Part shown: in pieces, positions 34,975 through 43,732 of the stretch
Layout: each line of letters begins with the position of its first letter
Numbering within the stretch: position 1 is the first letter of the stretch
NCBI RefSeq assembly: GCF_000730645.1
Contig: NZ_BBIU01000036.1
Location: forward strand, 16,018 to 80,017
DNA: 64,000 nucleotides
Source of the DNA: Pseudomonas parafulva NBRC 16636 = DSM 17004
GTDB taxonomy: Bacteria > Pseudomonadota > Gammaproteobacteria > Pseudomonadales > Pseudomonadaceae
Direction: 5' to 3'
Program-made: the position numbers and the translations under genes
Notes under the pieces: model-generated
Databases searched by the model: none
What the model was told of the DNA's origin: nothing
The model's input: the letters and a program-made list of their open reading frames with translations, nothing else

Positions 34975-36027
34975 ATGAAACAAAATGTTATTGCGCTAAT
35001 TTTTGGTGGGCGAAGCACTGAGCACGCCGTATCTCTCATGTCGGCCCGCAACCTTCACCAGGCCCTGATTTCTCTGGGTCACTCAGTGCATTGCGTTGGA
35101 ATCGACAGAACCGGCGTATGGCGTTACCAAGGCCGACCACGTGAGTTCCCGGGGGAGGTGGACACAACTGCACCTGTACTGACGCTGCAGCCTGGTAGGT
35201 CAGCGTTGATCCATTCAGGCCCGGGATCTGCTTCAGAAGAAATCGCGGTCGACCTGATTTTTCCGGCACTTCATGGACTGTATGGGGAAGACGGTGCGAT
35301 CCAGGGGCTGAGTGCTATGTGTGGTATTCCGTGCGTCGGCTCGGGAATACTCGGCTCTGCGGTTTCCATGGACAAAGACGTCACCAAGCGACTCGTAAGC
35401 GCAGCGGGGATCAAGGTGGCTCCCTGGATTGCGGATTATGAGATGCACCCCTGGTCTTGGTTGTTAGATTCCCTGGGCGGAGAGGTGCTCTTCGTGAAGC
35501 CTGCCACTTCTGGATCTTCCATTGGTGTGGCGCGAGTGACCTGCGAGTCCGAATACCGTGAGGCTTACGCGGCGGCTCGACACTTGGATCCAAAGGTGAT
35601 CGTGGAAAAAGAGATCAAAGGCAGGGAAATTGAGTGTGGAATCCTAGAGCGGCGTGGGCGAGCCATTGCATCACTGCCCGGTGAAATTGTGCCCGTCACT
35701 GGCCATGATTTTTATAACTACGATGCCAAGTACACTGCTCATCAGCCCTCGACGCTGCTTGTGCCTAGCCCTGTCTCTTTGACGCTGTCCATGAGCATCC
35801 AACAGCTGTCTTTGGAGGTATTCCGATGCTTGGGCCTGACAGGCTTGGCCAGGATCGATTTTTTCCTTCAGAACAATGATGAGCTTATTCTGAATGAAGT
35901 GAACACATTGCCTGGATTCACCAAAGCGAGTATGTACCCTAAAATGTTCCAAGCCACAGGCTATTCGCTTGAAAGCATCGTAGACGAGTTGGTCAGCGCT
36001 GTGATCAGGGCATCGTCGGAACCTTGA
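34975..36027 (+). CDS. ddl: D-alanine-D-alanine ligase-like ATP-grasp enzyme
   Basis: A 350-residue ATP-grasp ligase with the Ddl motifs in order: GGRSTEHAVS (11-20), FPALHG (97-102), KPATSGSSIGV (175-185), NYDAKY (248-253) and NEVNTLPGFT (307-316). These bind ATP, metals and D-Ala, so it looks active. Length fits the DdlA type. It would join two D-Ala residues for peptidoglycan or a related dipeptide. Base composition is clearly less GC-rich than the flagellar genes. The ATG at 34975 is chosen because the Ddl N terminus begins there; a frame from 34894 adds 27 unlikely residues. It sits in an insert in the flagellar cluster and is convergent with a GntR regulator. Confidence 0.88.
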   Translation: MKQNVIALIFGGRSTEHAVSLMSARNLHQALISLGHSVHCVGIDRTGVWRYQGRPREFPGEVDTTAPVLTLQPGRSALIHSGPGSASEEIAVDLIFPALHGLYGEDGAIQGLSAMCGIPCVGSGILGSAVSMDKDVTKRLVSAAGIKVAPWIADYEMHPWSWLLDSLGGEVLFVKPATSGSSIGVARVTCESEYREAYAAARHLDPKVIVEKEIKGREIECGILERRGRAIASLPGEIVPVTGHDFYNYDAKYTAHQPSTLLVPSPVSLTLSMSIQQLSLEVFRCLGLTGLARIDFFLQNNDELILNEVNTLPGFTKASMYPKMFQATGYSLESIVDELVSAVIRASSEP

Positions 36028-36030
36028 CTG

Positions 36031-36720
36031 CTACGAATTAATGCCCTGATGGCGACTCAGGAAATTAACGATCTCATCTCTTCCCGCTTCTAGGTGGTGC
36101 CGTAGCACGTGTTTGGCTAATTCACGGTCCCCCCTACGGCAAGCCTCGAGAATGGTAAAATGGTCCTCTTCGGATTTCTGGTGATAGTCCAAGTTGCTGA
36201 GCAAAAAACGGAGGTGTCTGTCGACGGCTTGATGAAGCGACTTTATGAGTGCCAGCAGCCGAGGGCGTTTTGACCGCGCGTACAGAAAATTGTGAAATTG
36301 CTCATTTAGCTCGCCTAGCGTGTGGGGATCTCGCTGGGTAGCCATTGCTTGGATGCATTTTTCCATCTCCAAGATATCTTCATTGGAAATGTCGCCAAAC
36401 CCAAAATCCAATGCAGTCGTTTCTGCCATGATGCGCATGTCGTAAATCTCGACCACATCGTCAATCGTCATAACGGAGACAAACGCACCTTTGTTGCGCT
36501 CGGTGGTAACCAATCCTTCCGCTTCGAGTTGTCTTATAGCATCACGGATCGGCATGCGGCTTACACCGAATTTGGCCGCTAATTCATCTTGGCGCAATTG
36601 TGCACCCTCTGGAATCTTGCCTGAAAGGATGCCATTGCGAAGTGAGTCAGCAACAAACGCCATCGCGGTTTTTTGCTGATAACCTGTTGGCACTGTGAAG
36701 CTGTCAGGAAGCGGGGACAC
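36031..36720 (-). CDS. GntR family transcriptional regulator (FadR/FCD subfamily)
   Basis: A 229-residue regulator with an N-terminal winged helix-turn-helix (about 16-84; QDELAAKFGVSRMPIRDAIRQLEAEGLV) and a C-terminal FCD effector domain with the spaced histidines (NEQFHNFLY, DHFTILEA, LRHHLE) that usually bind a metal and a carboxylate ligand. The GTG at 36720 has GGAG 6 bases upstream; longer frames reach 36789. Its stop lies 3 bases from the ddl stop, tail to tail. The ligand is unknown; control of the neighbouring insert genes is inference. GC content is low compared with the flagellar genes. Confidence 0.85.
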   Translation of the reverse strand: MSPLPDSFTVPTGYQQKTAMAFVADSLRNGILSGKIPEGAQLRQDELAAKFGVSRMPIRDAIRQLEAEGLVTTERNKGAFVSVMTIDDVVEIYDMRIMAETTALDFGFGDISNEDILEMEKCIQAMATQRDPHTLGELNEQFHNFLYARSKRPRLLALIKSLHQAVDRHLRFLLSNLDYHQKSEEDHFTILEACRRGDRELAKHVLRHHLEAGRDEIVNFLSRHQGINS

Positions 36721-37318
36721 GCTAATCTCCGAGATCGTTATAAAAGCATGCCGAAGGTAGCACAACGCTGAAACCTCAGCCATCTTCACGGGCGTTTCTA
36801 TATAACGGATTGGATGGCTTCAACGTCAGCGATGTTCCAATGTCTTTAGCATCCTGCGTTGGGCGAGCTTGCATGTTAAGCATTAAGTCGAGGCATCTAC
36901 AATCCGCGGCGCGTCTTTACCTCTGGGTGAGGATTGAGTCATTCAAAACGTCGTACGATAAGCTTTGAGAATGTCAACGCTGCGTGGCAACGGCTCTCGG
37001 CTGCGGGCCCCGTCAGGGCATGCTCATCGCAATGCTCATTCATCTCGACGGGGAAATGCAGAACCCTGATGGCTCCCGCTACTGGCGTCCCACGCTGTTG
37101 GCCGGAGTGATGCAGTGACCTTGTCCGACCGTCACCATGGGTTTCATCCATGCAAACCTCGCTTTTATACGGTGGCGGTCATCGATAGGTCATGCATTTC
37201 AGTCCCTGTGCTGGGACAAACCGATTTATCTCTCAGCCCCCCAAAGTTGGAAAGCTTCTTGCAATGCCAGCGCCAGGCGCCCATCTGGCGTCAAAGTTTT
37301 GCATCAAGAGGACTCGCG
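36721..37318 (+). other. Intergenic region between the GntR gene and flhA
   Basis: About 600 bases with no supported gene. The left part is AT-richer and should hold the GntR promoter (minus strand). The right part should hold the flhA promoter, but no clean RpoN or FliA box is present. The best candidate is TGGCCGG-N4-ATGCA at 37099-37114 (GG-N10-GC). A short open stretch ending at the TGA near 37118 is too weak to call. Confidence 0.55.
37099..37114 (+). promoter_or_regulatory. Weak sigma-54 promoter candidate for flhA
   Basis: GG at 37100-37101 and GC at 37112-37113 are 10 bases apart, but TGGCCGG and ATGCA match the consensus only partly. It is about 205 bp upstream of flhA. Offered because flhA operons in pseudomonads are under FleQ-RpoN control. 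Confidence 0.3.
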
Positions 37319-39448
37319 GTGGATCGCACTCAGTTAATCAGCAACGCCCGCCACAACCTGGCCGGGCTTGGCCGGGGCAACCTGGGCGTGCCGATTTTGT
37401 TGCTGGTGATGCTGGCAATGATGATGCTGCCGATCCCCCCGTTCCTGCTGGACGTGTTCTTCACCTTCAACATCGCCCTGTCGATCGTGGTGCTGCTGGT
37501 GTGCGTCTACGCCCTGCGCCCGCTCGACTTCGCTGCGTTCCCCACCATCCTGCTAGTGGCCACGCTGCTGCGCCTAGCCCTGAACGTGGCATCCACCCGG
37601 GTGGTGATGCTGCACGGCCAAGAGGGCCACGGCGCTGCGGGCAAGGTGATACAGGCCTTTGGCGAAGTAGTGATCGGCGGCAACTACGTGGTCGGTGCCG
37701 TGGTGTTCGCCATCCTCATGATCATCAACTTCGTGGTGGTGACCAAGGGCGCGGGGCGTATCTCCGAGGTAAGTGCGCGGTTCACCCTGGACGCCATGCC
37801 CGGCAAGCAGATGGCAATCGACGCCGACCTCAACGCTGGCCTGATCGATCAGGCCCAGGCCAAGGCGCGCCGTAGCGAGGTGGCCCAGGAGGCCGAGTTC
37901 TACGGCTCGATGGACGGTGCCAGCAAGTTCGTGCGCGGTGACGCCATTGCCGGCCTGCTGATTCTGTTCATTAACCTGATCGGCGGCATGCTGATCGGCA
38001 TGCTGCAGCATGGCATGAGCTTCGGCGACGCCGGTAAGGTGTACGCACTGTTGACCATCGGTGACGGTTTGGTGGCGCAGTTGCCATCGCTGTTGCTGTC
38101 CACTGCCGCCGCCATCATGGTTACCCGCGCCTCGGGCTCCGAGGACATGGGCAAGCTGATCAACCGGCAGATGTTCGACTCGCCCAAGGCGCTGGCGGTG
38201 TCGGGGGGGCTGATGATCGTCATGGGCCTGGTACCCGGCATGCCCCATGTCGCCTTCCTCAGCCTTGGCCTGATGGCGGGCGGTGGCGCCTACCTGGTCT
38301 GGAAAAAGCAGCAGAAAACCAAACAGCTGGCGGTGCAGGAAGCGCAACGCCAACAAGACCTGCTACCCTCGCCACAGCGCGCAGCCGAAACCAAGGAACT
38401 GGGCTGGGACGACGTCACCCCGATCGACATGATCGGCCTGGAAGTGGGCTACCGCCTGATCCCCCTGGTGGACCGCAACCAGGGCGGGCAGTTGCTGGCG
38501 CGTATCAAGGGCGTGCGCAAGAAGTTGTCCCAGGACCTGGGCTTCCTCATGCCCACTGTGCATATTCGCGACAACCTCGACCTGCAGCCCAGTGCCTATC
38601 GCCTGACCCTCATGGGCGTGATCCTGGCCGAAGCTGAGATCTACCCGGACCGCGAGCTGGCCATCAACCCCGGCCAGGTGTTCGGCACCCTCAACGGCAT
38701 CGCCGCCCGTGACCCGGCCTTCGGCCTGGAAGCGGTGTGGATCGACGTGGGCCAGCGCTCCCAGGCGCAGTCACTGGGCTACACCGTGGTTGATGCCAGC
38801 ACCGTGGTGGCCACCCACCTTAACCAGATCCTGCAGAAACACTGCCACGAACTGATCGGCCACGAGGAAGTTCAGCAACTGCTGCAGGTGCTGGCCAAGG
38901 CTTCGCCTAAACTGGCTGAAGAACTGGTGCCGGGTGTCATTTCCTTGTCGGGGCTGTTGAAGGTATTGCAGGCGCTGTTGTCAGAGCAGGTGCCGGTGCG
39001 GGACATTCGCAGCATTGCCGAGTCCATCGCCAACAATGCGGCCAAGAGTCAAGATACCGCCGCGCTGGTAGCGGCAGTGCGCGTCGGATTGTGTCGCGCC
39101 ATCGTGCAAAGCATTGTAGGCGTTGAGTCCGAGCTGCCTGTGATCACCCTTGAGCCCAGGTTGGAACAGATTTTGCTCAATAGTCTGCAACGGGCCGGGC
39201 AAGGTCAGGAAGACGGTGTTCTTCTGGAGCCGAGCATGGCCGAAAAGCTGCAGCGTTCGCTGATCGAAGCCGCCCAGCGTCAGGAGATGCAGGGCCAACC
39301 GGCCATCCTCCTGGTCGCCGGCCCGATCCGCGCCATGCTCTCGCGTTTTGGCCGGCTGGCTGTACCGAACCTGCACGTGCTGGCGTATCAGGAAATTCCT
39401 GACAACAAGCAAGTCACCATCGTTGCCACCGTGGGCCCTAACGGCTGA
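37319..39448 (+). CDS. flhA: Flagellar export gate protein FlhA
   Basis: A 709-residue protein with eight or so transmembrane helices in the first 330 residues (VPILLLVMLAMMMLPIPPFLLDVFFTFNIALSIVVLL) and a large cytoplasmic domain that docks chaperone-substrate complexes. The FHIPEP-type signature is around ILMIINFVVVTKGAGRISEVSARFTLDAMPGKQMAIDADLNAGLI. The GTG at 37319 with AAGAGGA upstream starts the protein at DRTQLISNARHNL; a frame open from 37115 is not homologous. It begins the flhA-flhF-fleN-fliA run. Confidence 0.96.
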   Translation: MDRTQLISNARHNLAGLGRGNLGVPILLLVMLAMMMLPIPPFLLDVFFTFNIALSIVVLLVCVYALRPLDFAAFPTILLVATLLRLALNVASTRVVMLHGQEGHGAAGKVIQAFGEVVIGGNYVVGAVVFAILMIINFVVVTKGAGRISEVSARFTLDAMPGKQMAIDADLNAGLIDQAQAKARRSEVAQEAEFYGSMDGASKFVRGDAIAGLLILFINLIGGMLIGMLQHGMSFGDAGKVYALLTIGDGLVAQLPSLLLSTAAAIMVTRASGSEDMGKLINRQMFDSPKALAVSGGLMIVMGLVPGMPHVAFLSLGLMAGGGAYLVWKKQQKTKQLAVQEAQRQQDLLPSPQRAAETKELGWDDVTPIDMIGLEVGYRLIPLVDRNQGGQLLARIKGVRKKLSQDLGFLMPTVHIRDNLDLQPSAYRLTLMGVILAEAEIYPDRELAINPGQVFGTLNGIAARDPAFGLEAVWIDVGQRSQAQSLGYTVVDASTVVATHLNQILQKHCHELIGHEEVQQLLQVLAKASPKLAEELVPGVISLSGLLKVLQALLSEQVPVRDIRSIAESIANNAAKSQDTAALVAAVRVGLCRAIVQSIVGVESELPVITLEPRLEQILLNSLQRAGQGQEDGVLLEPSMAEKLQRSLIEAAQRQEMQGQPAILLVAGPIRAMLSRFGRLAVPNLHVLAYQEIPDNKQVTIVATVGPNG

Positions 39449-39459
39449 GGTAGTGGATA

Positions 39460-40767
39460 ATGCAAGTTAAGCGATTTTTCGCTGCTGATATGCGTCAGGC
39501 CATGAAGCTGGTTCGCGATGAGCTGGGCGCTGATGCGGCCATCATCGGTAACCGCCGCATTGCCGGCGGTGTCGAGCTGACGGCGGCGCTCGACTACAAA
39601 TTGTCCGCCCTGGCACCGCGGGTGCCCAATGCCGAGCTTGAAGAAGAACTGCGCAAGACCCACTCGCGCATTGCCACGGTTCAGGCCGAGCTCGACCAGC
39701 GTCAGGACAACAGCGAGAGCAACCGCCAATTGTTTGCCGGGCAATCGTTGACCGCTGCCGAACCGCTGGTTGAACCCCATGTGGATGCCCCTCAGCCGGC
39801 CGCTGCCCCTGCGCAGGCGTCGGTAGACCCGCGCCTGTTCGAGGCCATGCGCTCCGAGCTTTCGGGCCTGCGCCAGTTGCTTGAAGTGCAACTGGGCTCA
39901 CTGGCGTGGACCCAGCTGCAAGGCAGCAAGCCGCAACAGGCTACGCTGTGGCGCCGGCTGCAGCGCCTGGGCCTGTCCGGGCCGATCGCCCGTGAGCTGC
40001 TGGCGCTGACCGGCGAGATTGAGGAGCCGCGCCATGCCTGGCGCATGCTGCTGGCGCACCTGGCACGCATGATCGATATCCCGGAGGTGGAGCCGATCGA
40101 GGCGGGCGGTGTGATTGCCGTGGTCGGCCCGGCCGGCATGGGCAAGACCACCACCCTGGCCAAGCTGGCCGCGCGCTATGTGCTCAAGTACGGCGCGAAC
40201 AACCTGGCGCTGGTGAGCATGGACAGTTTTCGCATCGGTGCCCAGGAGCAGCTCAAGACCCTGGGCCGCATCCTCAACGTGCCTGTCACCTACGTCGACC
40301 CCGGTCAGTCCCTGGCGGCGGCGCTGGAGCCGCTGCTGCGCAAGCGCGTGGTGCTCATCGACACTGCTGGCCTGCAGGCCAGCGACCCGGCCCTGCGCAT
40401 GCAGCTCGAAACCCTGGCAGGGCGGGGCATCGCCGCGAAGAATTACCTGGTGCTGGCCACCACCAGCCAGAAGCAGGTGCTCACCGCCGCCTACCACAGC
40501 TACAGCCGCTGTGGCCTGGCCGGTTGCATTTTGACCAAACTTGATGAATCGGCAAGCCTCGGCGATGTGCTGAGCCTTGCCATCAGCTACCGGCTGCCGG
40601 TGGCCTATCTGACCGATGGGCCGCGCATTCCGGACGATCTTCACCTGCCACGCGGGCACCAGTTGGTCACCCGGGCGGTCAGTGTGCAACAGCAGGATGA
40701 GCCCAGCGAAGAGGCCATGGCCGACATGTTCGCTGATCTCTACCACAACCCTCGGCGAGTGGGTTGA
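39460..40767 (+). CDS. flhF: SRP-type GTPase FlhF
   Basis: A 435-residue GTPase with an N-terminal basic region (MQVKRFFAADMRQAMKLVRDELGADAAII), a variable linker, and the SRP NG domain with Walker A GPAGMGKT (223-230), the MDSFRIGAQEQL block and DTAGL. FlhF marks the cell pole for flagellar assembly. It lies 11 bp after flhA and upstream of fleN, its usual partner. Confidence 0.96.
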   Translation: MQVKRFFAADMRQAMKLVRDELGADAAIIGNRRIAGGVELTAALDYKLSALAPRVPNAELEEELRKTHSRIATVQAELDQRQDNSESNRQLFAGQSLTAAEPLVEPHVDAPQPAAAPAQASVDPRLFEAMRSELSGLRQLLEVQLGSLAWTQLQGSKPQQATLWRRLQRLGLSGPIARELLALTGEIEEPRHAWRMLLAHLARMIDIPEVEPIEAGGVIAVVGPAGMGKTTTLAKLAARYVLKYGANNLALVSMDSFRIGAQEQLKTLGRILNVPVTYVDPGQSLAAALEPLLRKRVVLIDTAGLQASDPALRMQLETLAGRGIAAKNYLVLATTSQKQVLTAAYHSYSRCGLAGCILTKLDESASLGDVLSLAISYRLPVAYLTDGPRIPDDLHLPRGHQLVTRAVSVQQQDEPSEEAMADMFADLYHNPRRVG

Positions 40768-40860
40768 ACATGAAGTGTGTGCAAGGTAGCTATGCCAAGG
40801 GGCACGCAGAATTGCCCTTCGTGTGGCCTGAGTCCCAGCGAGACAAGGTAAAGAACAGAC

Positions 40861-41694
40861 ATGGGTAGCATGCATCCCGTACAGGTGATCGCCGTGACCG
40901 GCGGCAAAGGTGGCGTCGGCAAGACCAACGTTTCAGTGAACCTGTCCCTGGCACTGGCCGAACTGGGCCGCAGGGTTATGCTGCTGGACGCCGACCTGGG
41001 CCTGGCCAATGTCGACGTCCTGCTGGGCCTCACCCCCAAACGCACCCTCGCAGACGTGATCGAGGGGCGCTGCGAGCTGCGCGATGTGATGCTGCAGGGC
41101 CCTGGCGGGGTGCGTATCGTGCCGGCCGCCTCGGGCACCCAGAGCATGGTGCACCTGGCGCCCGCCCAGCACGCGGGGCTTATCCAGGCGTTCAGCGAGA
41201 TCGGTGACAACCTTGACGTGCTGGTGATCGACACCGCTGCCGGTATTGGTGACTCGGTGGTCAGCTTTGTGCGCGCCGCCCAGGAGGTCCTGCTGGTGGT
41301 GTGCGACGAGCCCACGTCCATCACCGACGCCTATGCGCTGATCAAGCTGCTGAACCGCGACTACGGCATGAACCGCTTCCGCGTGCTGGCCAACATGGCG
41401 CAGAGCCCGCAGGAAGGGCGCAACCTGTTCGCCAAGCTGACCAAGGTTACCGACCGTTTTCTGGACGTGGCCCTGCAATACGTGGGCGCCGTGCCGTACG
41501 ACGAATGCGTGCGCAAGGCCGTGCAGAAACAGCGCGCGGTCTATGAAGCCTTCCCGCGCTCCAAATGCGCCCTGGCCTTCAAGGCCATCGCCCAGAAGGT
41601 GGACACCTGGCCGTTGCCAGCCAACCCACGCGGCCACCTGGAGTTCTTCGTCGAGCGCCTGGTGCAACCCACCAGTGCGGGTCCGGTGCTATGA
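40861..41694 (+). CDS. fleN: Flagellar number regulator FleN (FlhG/MinD-like ATPase)
   Basis: A 277-residue MinD/ParA-type ATPase with the deviant Walker A GGKGGVGKT (14-22), the A' box LLDADLGLANVDVLLGL and Walker B VLVIDTAAGIGD. FleN binds FleQ and limits flagellar number. The ATG at 40861 may be replaced by one at 40870 in the same frame. The stop overlaps the fliA start (ATGA). Confidence 0.96.
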   Translation: MGSMHPVQVIAVTGGKGGVGKTNVSVNLSLALAELGRRVMLLDADLGLANVDVLLGLTPKRTLADVIEGRCELRDVMLQGPGGVRIVPAASGTQSMVHLAPAQHAGLIQAFSEIGDNLDVLVIDTAAGIGDSVVSFVRAAQEVLLVVCDEPTSITDAYALIKLLNRDYGMNRFRVLANMAQSPQEGRNLFAKLTKVTDRFLDVALQYVGAVPYDECVRKAVQKQRAVYEAFPRSKCALAFKAIAQKVDTWPLPANPRGHLEFFVERLVQPTSAGPVL

Positions 41695-42431
41695 GTGCCA
41701 GCGGCTTCAAGATGTACAGCCGCGCGTCGAAGGACGCGCAGTACCAGCTGATCGAGCGCTACGCCCCGCTGGTCAAGCGCATTGCCTACCACCTGCTGGC
41801 CCGGCTGCCAGCCAACATCCAGGTCGAGGACCTGATCCAGGCCGGCATGATCGGGCTGCTGGAAGTGGCCAACAAATACGACGCCAGCAAGGGCGCCAGC
41901 TTCGAAACCTACGCCGGCATCCGCATCCGCGGGGCCATGCTCGACGAGGTGCGCAAGGGTGACTGGGCGCCGCGTTCGGTGCACCGCAACACCCGCATGG
42001 TCAGTGATGCCATGCGCGCCGTTGAAGCAAGAACCGGCCGTGACGCTAAAGATCATGAAGTTGCTGCCGAACTCAAGTTGAGTCTCGATGATTACTACGG
42101 GATCTTGAACGATACCCTGGGCAGTCGCCTGTTCAGTTTTGACGACCTGTTGCAGGACGGCGAGCACGAAGGGCTGCATGAGGATGGTGCCAGTGGCCAG
42201 GCTGAGCCTGCCCGTGGCCTGGAGGACGAGCGTTTCCAGGCTGCGTTGGCCGATGCCATTGCCAACCTGCCCGAGCGTGAGCGCCTGGTACTGGCGCTTT
42301 ACTATGACGAGGAGCTGAACCTCAAGGAGATCGGCGAGGTCCTTGGTGTCAGCGAATCGCGGGTCAGCCAGTTGCACAGCCAATGCGCCGCGCGCTTGCG
42401 CAGCCGTCTGGGGGAATGGCGGGCACGTTGA
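41691..42431 (+). CDS. fliA: RNA polymerase sigma factor FliA (sigma-28)
   Basis: A 246-residue sigma factor with region 2 (VEDLIQAGMIGLLEVANKYDASKGASFETYAGIRIRGAMLDEVR), region 3 and a region 4 helix-turn-helix (LKEIGEVLGVSESRVSQLHSQ). It directs late flagellar genes such as fliC. The ATG at 41691 overlaps the fleN stop. A longer frame from 41565 runs inside fleN and is rejected. Confidence 0.97.
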   Translation: MSASGFKMYSRASKDAQYQLIERYAPLVKRIAYHLLARLPANIQVEDLIQAGMIGLLEVANKYDASKGASFETYAGIRIRGAMLDEVRKGDWAPRSVHRNTRMVSDAMRAVEARTGRDAKDHEVAAELKLSLDDYYGILNDTLGSRLFSFDDLLQDGEHEGLHEDGASGQAEPARGLEDERFQAALADAIANLPERERLVLALYYDEELNLKEIGEVLGVSESRVSQLHSQCAARLRSRLGEWRAR

Positions 42432-42481
42432 GCCCGCTGTCGTTGTAGTCGTTTTCCACGTTGTACCGAATTGATTGAGTG

Positions 42482-42504
42482 CGCGCTCGGGGCCGAGCGC
42501 GTTT
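42482..42504 (+). terminator. GC-rich hairpin between fliA and cheY
   Basis: CGCGCTCGG (42482-42490) pairs perfectly with CCGAGCGCG (42493-42501) and is followed by only three T residues. It may reduce read-through from fliA to cheY or stabilise an mRNA end, but it lacks the long T tract of a full terminator. Confidence 0.5.
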
Positions 42505-42524
42505 GAGACTGCTTGGAGGTCTAA

Positions 42525-42911
42525 TTGGACAAGAACATGAAAATCCTCATCGTCGACGACTTTTCGACGATGCGGCGGATCATCAAGAACCTGCTGCGTG
42601 ACCTGGGGTTCAGCAACACCGAAGAAGCCGATGACGGCACCACGGCGCTGCCGATGCTGGAAAACGGCCACTACGACTTCCTGGTGACCGACTGGAACAT
42701 GCCGGGCATGTCGGGTATCGACCTGCTGCGCAAGGTGCGCGCCAGCGACAAGCTCAGGGCCTTGCCGGTGCTGATGGTGACGGCTGAAGCCAAGCGTGAC
42801 CAGATCATCGAAGCGGCCCAGGCCGGCGTTAACGGCTATGTGGTCAAGCCGTTCACCGCGCAGGTTCTCAAAGAAAAGATCGAGAAGATCTTCGAACGCG
42901 TCAACGGCTGA
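42525..42911 (+). CDS. cheY: Chemotaxis response regulator CheY
   Basis: A single receiver domain (128 residues) with the acidic pair (Asp11, Asp12), phosphoacceptor Asp56 (TDWNMPGMSG) and the conserved lysine (VVKPF). CheY-P binds FliM to change rotation. The start is taken as TTG 42525 because GGAGGT is 4 bases upstream; the ATG at 42537, closer to the usual CheY start, would lie 16 bases from that site. Confidence 0.95.
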   Translation: MDKNMKILIVDDFSTMRRIIKNLLRDLGFSNTEEADDGTTALPMLENGHYDFLVTDWNMPGMSGIDLLRKVRASDKLRALPVLMVTAEAKRDQIIEAAQAGVNGYVVKPFTAQVLKEKIEKIFERVNG

Positions 42912-42931
42912 GTCACGTCAGGGGGCGCGCC

Positions 42932-43720
42932 ATGAATTCATCACAAACGTCGTTGGGCGAGTTTGAATCCACGCTCAAGAAGCATGCCCAGGAGCTGGTA
43001 GAAAGCCTGGAGCGGGGCCGTTTCGGCGAGGCGGTGCAGCTGATTCACGAGCTGAACCAGACCCGCGATCGCGGCTTGTACCAGGAAGTTGGCAAGCTGA
43101 CCCGTGAGCTGCACAGCGCCATCGTCAGTTTCCAGATCGACCCGACCATCCCGCAGGCTGAAGAGGTGTCGCAGATTACCGACGCCACCGAGCGCCTGTC
43201 CTATGTGGTCAAGCTCACCGAAGGCGCGGCCAACCGCACCATGGACCTGGTCGAAGAAAGCACCCCGGTGCTCAACGGCCTGGCCACCGAAGCGAATGCC
43301 CTTAGCGCAGACTGGCAGCGCTTCATGCGCCGTGAAGTGGCCGCCACGGAGTTCCGCGACCTGGTCAAACGTGTCGACAGTTTCTTGACGCACAGCGCTG
43401 AAGGCAACCGCAAGGTGGCTGGCCATCTTAACGACATTCTGCTGGCCCAGGACTACCAGGACCTGACCGGGCAGGTGATCAAACGGGTCACTGCGCTGGT
43501 GACGGAAGTGGAAAGCAACCTGCTGAAACTGGTGATGATGGCCAGCCAGGTGGACCGCTTCGCCGGCATCCAGCATGACCAAGATCAATTGCGTGCAGAA
43601 AAAGATCGAGAAAAACATCCGACTCGGGGTGAAGGTCCGCAGATTCATGCCGATAAGCGTGAAGACGTTGTGTCCGGTCAGGACGATGTCGATGATCTGC
43701 TGTCCAGCCTGGGTTTTTAA
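42932..43720 (+). CDS. cheZ: Protein phosphatase CheZ
   Basis: A 262-residue helical protein. The long four-helix bundle includes the catalytic region NDILLAQDYQDLTGQVIKRV, where a Gln inserts into the CheY active site. The C-terminal end (QDDVDDLLSSLGF) is the CheY-P-binding tail. CheZ removes phosphate from CheY-P. It starts 20 bp after cheY. Confidence 0.96.
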   Translation: MNSSQTSLGEFESTLKKHAQELVESLERGRFGEAVQLIHELNQTRDRGLYQEVGKLTRELHSAIVSFQIDPTIPQAEEVSQITDATERLSYVVKLTEGAANRTMDLVEESTPVLNGLATEANALSADWQRFMRREVAATEFRDLVKRVDSFLTHSAEGNRKVAGHLNDILLAQDYQDLTGQVIKRVTALVTEVESNLLKLVMMASQVDRFAGIQHDQDQLRAEKDREKHPTRGEGPQIHADKREDVVSGQDDVDDLLSSLGF

Positions 43721-43732
43721 GGAGCACGTTTG

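Noticed and set aside
36939..37151. Minus-strand frame of 70 codons upstream of flhA
   Set aside because: No ribosome site, no family resemblance; probably chance.
37285..37303. TGGCGTC...TTTTGC upstream of flhA as an RpoN promoter
   Set aside because: GG and GC are 12 bases apart, not 10.
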